NCBI RefSeq assembly: GCF_041260665.1
Contig: NZ_JBGCCT010000044.1
Span: forward strand, 19,239-83,238
Origin: Catenulispora sp. GP43
GTDB lineage: Bacteria > Actinomycetota > Actinomycetes > Streptomycetales > Catenulisporaceae
Reading direction: 5' to 3'
DNA length: 64,000 bases
Below are positions 57,893-64,000 of the stretch, piece after piece; positions within the stretch are counted from its first letter, which is position 1; every line of letters begins with the position of its first letter. Under the pieces are notes generated by a model. The model did not search any database. It was given only the letters and a program-made list of their open reading frames with translations, and was not told the DNA's origin. The position numbers and the translations under genes are program-made.

Positions 57893-58758
57893 GCCTTCGG
57901 CTGCGAGCTGTGACGCGCACCGGCGGCCTGCAACTGGCCTGTCTGGTGATCTCGGTGGGCTTCTTCGCCCTCCCGCTGGTCTACCTGGCGCTGCAGGCGT
58001 TCAAGACCAACAACGAGTTCCTGAACGACCCGACCGGGCTGCCGCACCCGTGGACGTTCTCCAACTTCAGCGACGCCTGGAGCCAGGGCGACTTCTCGAA
58101 CGAGATGGTGAACAGCCTGCTCTACGCCATCGTCCCCGACATCATCACCCTGATTCTCGGTGTCTTCCTGGCATTCCCGATCTCCCGCGGCTGGTTCAAG
58201 CACTCCAACATGTTGTACGGGTTCTTCGTGTTCTCCGGGTTCCTGCCGGCCGGCCTGATCCCGCTGTTCATCGAGGCGCAGAAGATCGGCACCTACAACA
58301 GCCGCATCGGCTACCTGATCATGACCTCGCTGACCGGAGCCGGGTTCTTCTTCTTCGTCGGGTACATCAAGACCATCCCGCGCGAGATGGACGAGGCCGC
58401 CGCCTTGGACGGCTGCGGATACATCCGCTACATCTTCACGATGATCGTCCCGCAGATGAAGCCGGCGCTGGCCACCTTCGGCATCTTCGGCTTCGTCGCC
58501 GGCTGGAACAACCTGATCCTGCCCCTGGTCATGCTCAACGACCAGAGCCTGTGGCCGGTCACCCGCGGCCTGTTCTCGTTCTTCGGGCAGTACTCCTCGC
58601 AGTGGCCGCTGGTCGCGGCGGCGACGATCATCGTGGCGCTGCCGATCCTCGCCGTCTTCGCGCTGCTCCAGCGCAACCTGGTCGAGGGCGTCGCCGGCGG
58701 CGCGGCGGCGGGCAGTGGAGGAGTGACAGTGACACAGAACCCGGAGAAGATCCCATGA
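57889..58758 (+). CDS. ABC sugar transporter permease (MalG-like)
   Basis: A 289-residue partner permease with six spans. The EAA loop is EAAALDGCGYIRYIFTMIVP. The start LRAVTRTGGLQLACLVISVG is a short cytosolic segment then helix 1. GTG 57889 overlaps the stop of the first permease, and its own stop overlaps the ATG of the ThuA gene, so the three are translationally coupled. The C-terminus after span six (GGAAAGSGGVTVTQNPEKIP) is a short tail. Confidence 0.93.
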   Translation: MSLRLRAVTRTGGLQLACLVISVGFFALPLVYLALQAFKTNNEFLNDPTGLPHPWTFSNFSDAWSQGDFSNEMVNSLLYAIVPDIITLILGVFLAFPISRGWFKHSNMLYGFFVFSGFLPAGLIPLFIEAQKIGTYNSRIGYLIMTSLTGAGFFFFVGYIKTIPREMDEAAALDGCGYIRYIFTMIVPQMKPALATFGIFGFVAGWNNLILPLVMLNDQSLWPVTRGLFSFFGQYSSQWPLVAAATIIVALPILAVFALLQRNLVEGVAGGAAAGSGGVTVTQNPEKIP

Positions 58759-59402
58759 CCAAGCACGCATTGGTGGTCCGCGGCGGCTGGGACGGCCACG
58801 TCCCGATCCCGACGAGCGACAAGTACGCGGCCGTCCTCAAGGACGACGGCTACGACGTCACGATTTCCGACACCCTGGACAGCTACCTCGACGAGGAGCT
58901 GTTGGCCGGCACCGACCTGATCGTCCAGTGCTGGACCATGGGACAGATCAGCGGCGAGCAGACCAACGGCCTGATCCAGGCGGTGCGTGCCGGGACCGGC
59001 TTCGCCGGCTGGCACGGCGGGATCATTGATGCCTTCCGTAGCGAGACCCGTTATCAGCTCATGACCGGCGGGCAGTTCGTTCACCACCCGCGCGAGTTCA
59101 CCACCTACGAGGTACGCACGGTCGCCGATCACCCGATCGTGGCCGGCATCGAGCCGTTCACGGTGACCACCGAGCAGTACTACCTGCACATGGATCCGCA
59201 GGTCGAGGTCCTGGCCGTCACCGACTACGCCGAGGACCCGGACGTCCCGGAACTCGCCGGCGCCGTCGTGCCGGTCACCTGGACCCGGCAGTGGGGAGCC
59301 GGCCGCGTGTTCGTCACGGCGGTCGGCCATCGGCCGGCCGACCTGGAAGTACCCGAAGTCGATGCGATGATCAGGAGGGGAATGGCATGGGCGACGCGAT
59401 GA
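58755..59402 (+). CDS. ThuA domain protein
   Basis: A 215-residue protein with the ThuA (class I glutamine amidotransferase-like) fold: ALVVRGGWDGHVPIPTSDKY at the start, AGTDLIVQCWTMGQISGEQT, GTGFAGWHGGIIDAFRSETR (conserved GWHGG), FVHHPREFTTYEV and GRVFVTAVGHRPADLEVPEV. ThuA-type proteins commonly occur with Gfo/Idh/MocA dehydrogenases in sugar operons and are thought to modify keto-sugars, but their reaction is little known. ATG 58755 overlaps the upstream stop; its end overlaps the next gene by 16 bp. Confidence 0.92.
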   Translation: MTKHALVVRGGWDGHVPIPTSDKYAAVLKDDGYDVTISDTLDSYLDEELLAGTDLIVQCWTMGQISGEQTNGLIQAVRAGTGFAGWHGGIIDAFRSETRYQLMTGGQFVHHPREFTTYEVRTVADHPIVAGIEPFTVTTEQYYLHMDPQVEVLAVTDYAEDPDVPELAGAVVPVTWTRQWGAGRVFVTAVGHRPADLEVPEVDAMIRRGMAWATR

Positions 59403-60511
59403 GCGCGCTGCGCGTGGGCGTGGTGGGAGCGGGGAACATCAGCGGCCAGTACTTCCAGGCGGTGCCGCGGCTGCCGAACCTGCGGATCACGGCCGTCGCC
59501 GACTTGGACGCCGAGCGCGCCGCCGCGGCCGCGGCCCAAGTCCCGGGGGCGCGCGCGGCCAAGCCGAACGAGCTGTACACGGCGGACGACGTGGACCTGG
59601 TCCTGAACCTGACCATCCCCGCCGCGCACGCCGAGGTCGCGCACGCCGCGATCGCCGGCGGCAAGCACGTCTACGGCGAGAAGCCGCTGGCGGCCACCAC
59701 CGCCGAAGCCCGCGCGGTGCTGGACGCGGCCGAGCGCGCCGGGGTGCGCGTCGGATGCGCGCCGGACACCGTGCTCGGTACCGGGATCCAGACGGCGCGC
59801 GCGGTGCTTGACGCCGGGGACGTCGGCGTCCCGGTGGCCGCGACCGCGTTCATGGTCACGCCGGGCCACGAACGCTGGCATCCGGCCCCGGAGTTCTACT
59901 ACCGCCCCGGCGGCGGCCCGCTGCTGGACATGGGCCCGTACTACCTCACGGCGCTGGTCACGTTGCTCGGCCCGGTGAAGCGCGTGGTGGGGATGAGCTC
60001 CACGCCGCGTCCCACGCGGGTCGTCGGCAGCGGGCCGCGCGCCGGCACCGAGTTCGCGGTGGAGGTGGAGACGCACGTCACCGGGGTGCTGGAGCACGAG
60101 GGCGGCGCGTTGTCCACGCTGGTGATGAGCTTCGACGTGTGGGCCGGGCAGCTGCCGCGGATCGAGGTCTACGGCTCCGCCGGTTCGCTGGAAGTGCCGG
60201 ATCCCAACGGATTCGACGGACAGGTGCGCATCTTCCGCGCCGAGGCCAAGGAGTGGGAGCAGGTCCCCGAGCGCGGTGGGTACCGGAACGCCTCCCGCGG
60301 TTACGGCGTCTCGGATCTGGCTCGGGCGCTCGGCGAAGGCGTTCCGCATCGAGCGAACGGTCAGGTGGCCTTCCACGTGCTGGACGTCATGGAATCGCTG
60401 CTCGCCGCCGCGAAGAGCGGGGAATCGGTGGCCGTCGGCAGCACCTGCGAGCGTCCGGCGGCGGTCCCGGCCGGGGCCCGGCCCGAGCAGGAGCAGGAGC
60501 CGGAACTTTGA
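59387..60511 (+). CDS. Gfo/Idh/MocA-family oxidoreductase
   Basis: A 374-residue NAD(P)-dependent sugar dehydrogenase: VGVVGAGNISGQYFQAVPRL is the Rossmann start, NLTIPAAHAEVAHAAIAGGK and HVYGEKPLAATTAEARAVLD the EKP catalytic motif, and GPLLDMGPYYLTALVTLLGP the substrate-binding half. The C-terminal 30 residues are variable. It probably oxidises a sugar or sugar derivative released by the two glycosidases. ATG 59387 follows AGGAGGGG; ATG 59399 would give MSALRVG. Confidence 0.93.
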   Translation: MGDAMSALRVGVVGAGNISGQYFQAVPRLPNLRITAVADLDAERAAAAAAQVPGARAAKPNELYTADDVDLVLNLTIPAAHAEVAHAAIAGGKHVYGEKPLAATTAEARAVLDAAERAGVRVGCAPDTVLGTGIQTARAVLDAGDVGVPVAATAFMVTPGHERWHPAPEFYYRPGGGPLLDMGPYYLTALVTLLGPVKRVVGMSSTPRPTRVVGSGPRAGTEFAVEVETHVTGVLEHEGGALSTLVMSFDVWAGQLPRIEVYGSAGSLEVPDPNGFDGQVRIFRAEAKEWEQVPERGGYRNASRGYGVSDLARALGEGVPHRANGQVAFHVLDVMESLLAAAKSGESVAVGSTCERPAAVPAGARPEQEQEPEL

Positions 60512-61524
60512 GGAAGCAGCCGGCTGCGCTGTTCGCCATGCCCCACGAGAACCTGCCCCGGCTGTTCTCGCCGCAGGCCATGGACCGGCTGCGCGAGCTG
60601 ACCGAGATCGACGCCTGCCTGGTCGTGGACGACTTCCGGCAGCCCGAGGCGGCCCGCGCCCTGGCCTCGACCGAGGTGCTGATCACCAGCTGGGGCGCGC
60701 CGCCGATCGACCAGAGCGTGCTGGACGGCGCCCCGCGTTTGCGGGCCGTCCTGCACGCGGCCGGGACCGTGCGGGGCTATGTCACCGACGCGTGTTGGGA
60801 GCGCGGACTGCTGGTGTCTTCCGCGGCGGAGGCCAACGCGATCCCGGTCGCCGAGTACACGCTGGCCGCGATCCTGTTGGCGGGTAAGAACGCCTTCGTG
60901 CTGCGAGAGTCGTTCACCGGCTCGCGCGGCGCCGCCGATCCCGAGCGGGAGCGGCGGCGGGAGAGGCTCGGCAACCATCGCCGCCGGGTCGGCGTCATCG
61001 GCGCTTCGCGGGTCGGGCGGCGGCTGCTGGAGTTGCTGCGGCCGCTGGATTTCGAGGTCTTCCTGAGTGATCCGTACATCGGGCCGACCGAGGCCACCGA
61101 GCTCGGTGCCGTGCTGTTGTCGCTGGACGATCTCCTGCGCAGCAGCGACATCGTCACCGTGCACGCGCCGGATCTGCCGGCCACGCGCGGGATGCTGGAC
61201 CGGCGCCGGCTCGCCTCGATCCCGGACGGCGCCACGCTGATCAACACGTCACGGGGCGCGTTGGTCGAGGCCGGGGCGTTGACCGACGAGCTGGTGTCGG
61301 GCCGGCTCAGCGCGGTCCTGGACGTCACCGATCCCGAGCCGCTGCCCGCGGATTCGCCGCTGTACCGGCTGCCGAACGTGTTCCTCACCCCGCACATCGC
61401 CGGATCCGTCGGCAACGAGCTGACGCGGATCGGCGACGCGGTGGTGGAGGAGGTCGAGCGGCTGGTCAGCGGTATTCCGTTACGGCACCGGGTGGTGCGG
61501 TCCGACCTGGACCGGGTGGCGTGA
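60508..61524 (+). CDS. D-isomer-specific 2-hydroxyacid dehydrogenase
   Basis: A 338-residue NAD-dependent dehydrogenase of the PGDH/glyoxylate-reductase type. The nucleotide motif is variant, VGVIGASRVGRRLLELL; SSDIVTVHAPDLPATRGMLD, ATLINTSRGALVEAGALTDE (catalytic Arg preceding region), DPEPLPADSPLYRLPNVFLT and PHIAGS (active-site His) are present. A TTG start at 60508 overlaps the upstream TGA (TTGA), with AGGAG ahead; family members begin at this point. Last gene of the rightward operon; it would reduce or oxidise a keto/hydroxy acid in the pathway. Confidence 0.9.
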   Translation: MRKQPAALFAMPHENLPRLFSPQAMDRLRELTEIDACLVVDDFRQPEAARALASTEVLITSWGAPPIDQSVLDGAPRLRAVLHAAGTVRGYVTDACWERGLLVSSAAEANAIPVAEYTLAAILLAGKNAFVLRESFTGSRGAADPERERRRERLGNHRRRVGVIGASRVGRRLLELLRPLDFEVFLSDPYIGPTEATELGAVLLSLDDLLRSSDIVTVHAPDLPATRGMLDRRRLASIPDGATLINTSRGALVEAGALTDELVSGRLSAVLDVTDPEPLPADSPLYRLPNVFLTPHIAGSVGNELTRIGDAVVEEVERLVSGIPLRHRVVRSDLDRVA

Positions 61525-61542
61525 GTCCCAGTCCTCGGGTAA

Positions 61543-62562
61543 TCAGTCCTCTTCGAAGATGACGACCATCTTCCCGGTGTTGCCGCCGCCGAGCATGGAT
61601 ACGAAGGCGTCGACCGTGTTGGCGAAGCCGTGCACCACGGTCTCGTCGACCGGTACGGCGCCGGAGACGATGTGCGGGATGAGGAAGTCCTCGAACTCCT
61701 CGCGGGCGTCGAGGTGGTCCCGCACCAGGAACCCTTCCAGGCGCAGCGCGTTGCCCACGATGTCGTAGAGGTTCGCCGGTGCGGCGGGCGGGTTGTCCAG
61801 GTCGTCGTACTGCGCGACGGCGCCGCACCACGCGATGCGTCCGTGGTGGCGCAGGACGCTGATCGCGGCTTCCAGGTGCGTGCCGCCGACGTTGTCGAAG
61901 TAGACGTCGATGCCGTCCGGTGCCGCGGCGCTCAGCTGGTCGGCCAGCGGCGTCGCGGCGCGGTAGTCCACGGCGGCGTCGAAGCCGACGTGCTCGATCA
62001 GGTGCTTCGCCTTCGCCGGGGAGCCGGTGCTGCCGATGAGCCGGCCGGCGCCCATCACCCGGGCGATGCGCGCCGCCGCCGTCCCGACACCGCCGCCGGC
62101 CGCCGAGATGAACAGGTCCTCGCCGGGCTGGAGCTTCGCGATCCGCTTCAGGCCGACGTAGGCGGTCAGGCCGGTGCCGCCGAGGATGCCGAGGTAGGCG
62201 GTGAGCGGGACGCCGCCGGGGACCGTCAGGACCCGGATATCGGCTGCGGTGACGACTGCGTGTGTGGCCCAGCTGTGGCGGTGGAAGACGACGCTGCCCT
62301 CGGCGACCGCCGGGTCCTTCGAGGCCAGGACCCGGCCCAGCACCCGGCCCTCGAGCCCGAAGCCCTTCTCCCAGTCGCCGAAGTGCATCGCCTCGCGCAT
62401 GTACGGGTCGACGGACTGGGCCAGGTTCCGCACCAGGATCTGGCCCGGCGCGAGGTCCGGGAGCGGGCCGGAGACGAACTCGAAATCGGCGGCGGTGGGG
62501 CGGCCCTGCGGGCGGCGGGCTTGCCGGATGGCTTGGTAGGTCGCGTTGACTGGCATGGCCAT
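61543..62562 (-). CDS. NADP-dependent oxidoreductase, zinc-independent MDR family
   Basis: A 339-residue medium-chain reductase of the leukotriene B4 12-hydroxydehydrogenase/prostaglandin reductase type. QILVRNLAQSVDPYMREAMH is typical of the N-terminal domain, LTAYLGILGGTGLTAYVGLK and FISAAGGGVGTAAARIARVM the nucleotide fold, and DVYFDNVGGTHLEAAISVL is the diagnostic motif. Predicted to reduce alpha,beta-unsaturated carbonyls. It diverges from a LysR gene across 106 bp and converges on the sugar operon. Confidence 0.93.
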   Translation of the reverse strand: MAMPVNATYQAIRQARRPQGRPTAADFEFVSGPLPDLAPGQILVRNLAQSVDPYMREAMHFGDWEKGFGLEGRVLGRVLASKDPAVAEGSVVFHRHSWATHAVVTAADIRVLTVPGGVPLTAYLGILGGTGLTAYVGLKRIAKLQPGEDLFISAAGGGVGTAAARIARVMGAGRLIGSTGSPAKAKHLIEHVGFDAAVDYRAATPLADQLSAAAPDGIDVYFDNVGGTHLEAAISVLRHHGRIAWCGAVAQYDDLDNPPAAPANLYDIVGNALRLEGFLVRDHLDAREEFEDFLIPHIVSGAVPVDETVVHGFANTVDAFVSMLGGGNTGKMVVIFEED

Positions 62563-62668
62563 GACAGTAGAGAACCACGCAGTTCAGAAGCAGATGCGTG
62601 CGTTTCTGGATCACCGCTTTCCATGAGCGGCTTTCATGATCGATCGCCCTCGGACTACAGTGATCGCC

Positions 62669-63550
62669 ATGACCGACCTCGCCCCCTCTGAGCTGCGTCT
62701 GCTGGTCGCCGTGGCGCGCACCGGGAGCTTCACCGCCGCCGCGGAGGTCAGCGGGACCACCCAGTCCGCAGTCTCGCACGCGATCCGCGGAGTGGAGCGC
62801 AAGGTCGGAGCTGTGCTGTTCGAGCGCGGCCGCAGCGGTGCGCGGCCGACCCCGGCGGGGGAGCGGGCCGTGGTGCGGGCCCGGCAGGTGCTGCGCCAGC
62901 TGGAGCTGCTGGGCGCCGAGGCGCGCGGTGCGCAGGAGGGCACGGTCAGCGGCACGCTGCGGGTCGCGGCGTTCCGCAGCGCGGCGGCGGTGCTGCTGCC
63001 GCCGGCGATCATCGGGCTCGCGGCCCGGTATCCGGGCGTCACGCCGCGCGTGCTGGTCGTGCCGGAACTCGGCGCCGGCACCGTCGGCGAGGTCGAGGAA
63101 GGCCGCGCGGACCTGGCGATCGCCACCCTCGACGACGACACCCCGGCCCCGGACGGCATGGTGGTCGGGGAGCTGTTGCGCGAACCGTACGTGCTGGCCT
63201 ATCCCGCCACGCGCAAAGAGCCCCGCGGCCTGCCGCTGATCGACTGGCCGGAGAACTGCTCCTCGTACACCCGCGACTGGTGGCGCACGCAGGACTTCCT
63301 GCCGAAGGCGACGCTGGAGGTCGCCGACGACGGCGTGGTGCTGTCGATGATCGCGCAGGGCGTCGGCATGGCGATCCTGCCCCGCCTGACGGTCACCGGC
63401 CCGGTCGCCGGCGTGACCGTGACGGGCCTCGGCGCGGACGGGCCGACGCGCCGGATCGTCAGCGTGGCCACCCGCGCCGACGCGAAGGCCGCGGCGCCGC
63501 GGGAACTGGTGCGGCTGCTGCGCGGGGTGGCGCGGGAGATGTTGGGCTAG
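62669..63550 (+). CDS. LysR-family transcriptional regulator
   Basis: A 293-residue LysR protein: ELRLLVAVARTGSFTAAAEV, SGTTQSAVSHAIRGVERKVG form the winged helix; GTLRVAAFRSAAAVLLPPAI begins the effector domain, and SMIAQGVGMAILPRL the late conserved segment. Probably regulates the divergent oxidoreductase. ATG 62669 has no Shine-Dalgarno sequence; TACAGT about 15 bp upstream suggests a leaderless mRNA. Confidence 0.9.
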   Translation: MTDLAPSELRLLVAVARTGSFTAAAEVSGTTQSAVSHAIRGVERKVGAVLFERGRSGARPTPAGERAVVRARQVLRQLELLGAEARGAQEGTVSGTLRVAAFRSAAAVLLPPAIIGLAARYPGVTPRVLVVPELGAGTVGEVEEGRADLAIATLDDDTPAPDGMVVGELLREPYVLAYPATRKEPRGLPLIDWPENCSSYTRDWWRTQDFLPKATLEVADDGVVLSMIAQGVGMAILPRLTVTGPVAGVTVTGLGADGPTRRIVSVATRADAKAAAPRELVRLLRGVAREMLG

Positions 63551-64000
63551 GTAGGGCGGGGCAGGACTAGGCAGGGCAGGGCGAGGGGAGCTTTTGGGAT
63601 CGGCGGGCTGTCGGGCCGGATCGTCCTCGCGAAATCAGGGGCCTCTGGCTGTGTGTGGGGTGGCGTGGGGGTGTTGGTGCGGTTAGTTGTTGGGTTAGAG
63701 GCTTTTTTACGGCTTCGCGCATGGTTTGCGGGATCCGCTGGTGGCGCGGGTTGGGTGGTGGGTCGAGTCGCGTGACGGCGGCGGTGGTGTGGGCAGGTGG
63801 TGCTGTCTACTGCGACAGTCAAAAGCGCCTCCGGCGGCGCCTGCGCGGCGAGCGGCCTCGGCTCGGAGGGATCCCAACACCCCGCGTGGGCTGCGGTCTG
63901 AGTGCTGGTCGCCTCTGTCCCGGATCCCTCGTCGCTGTCGTCGCCGTAAACGGAATCATCCCGGCCTGGCGGTATCAAGTCGGATCACACGCTGCTGTGG
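63551..64000. other. 450-bp window end with no recognised gene, strongly G/T-skewed in part
   Basis: Bases 63640-63720 are unusually rich in G and T on the plus strand, with a T6 run at 63705, and form no gene. From 63820 the sequence returns to normal composition but no start, domain or complete frame is convincing. Open frames here are Pro/Thr/Arg-rich and look like chance frames. It may be part of a repeated or remnant sequence that continues beyond the window. Confidence 0.5.

Overview
The window is 64 kb of very GC-rich DNA with Streptomyces-like actinobacterial gene content. It has many GTG starts, Gly/Ala/Pro-rich proteins and short gene spacing. Several neighbourhoods are, from memory, conserved in Streptomyces and relatives: aceE / DUF3052 / peroxiredoxin / TerD; metF / polyprenyl synthase; DUF6504 / SAV_6107; lhr / DUF3046 / recA / recX / ribonuclease Y. 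I read it as a chromosomal segment of a soil actinomycete (Streptomycetales or Catenulisporales grade); the species cannot be fixed from the sequence alone. No intact insertion sequence, prophage, CRISPR array or rRNA operon was found.

Layout. 1-5 kb: 5' two thirds of aceE (minus), then small housekeeping genes and a tRNA-Val with a terminator hairpin. 5-10 kb: a decayed STAND/TPR gene, a PP2C-like phosphatase, and a MocR-type regulator divergent from an FMN-binding oxidase-like gene. 10-19 kb: a FadA5-like thiolase with a KstR-like site, a cysteine-rich 63-residue protein, metF, a polyprenyl synthase, a glycosyltransferase, and a small DNA-damage group (DUF6504, SAV_6107). 19-31 kb: Lhr helicase, DUF3046, a MerR/SDR pair, an MFS exporter, recA-recX and ribonuclease Y. 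31-45 kb: accessory genes, mostly regulator/transporter or regulator/enzyme pairs with readable inverted-repeat operators, plus a SigE-type sigma factor with a membrane partner.

45.5-61.5 kb is the most distinctive part: a ten-gene carbohydrate-utilisation locus in two divergent operons. Leftward: secreted GH42-like glycosidase, GH38 alpha-mannosidase, a ROK-type regulator and a DUF2264 protein. Rightward: sugar-binding lipoprotein, two ABC permeases, ThuA, a Gfo/Idh/MocA dehydrogenase and a D-2-hydroxyacid dehydrogenase. There is no ABC ATPase, so a shared MsiK-type ATPase elsewhere is expected. The 340-bp divergent promoter region carries a repeated CCGACAAGSCTT element at the -35 region of both predicted promoters. 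The regulator appears to be a fusion of an inactivated IS630-type transposase (helix-turn-helix plus DDE fold without its acidic residues) to a winged-helix ROK protein. This is the best candidate here for an undescribed system.

A second theme is DNA-damage control: a mycobacterial-type SOS box precedes the DUF6504 gene, and RecA-NDp-type (PafBC-dependent) promoters precede SAV_6107 and recA. All functional statements are based on reading the sequence and on family knowledge; no database search was run.
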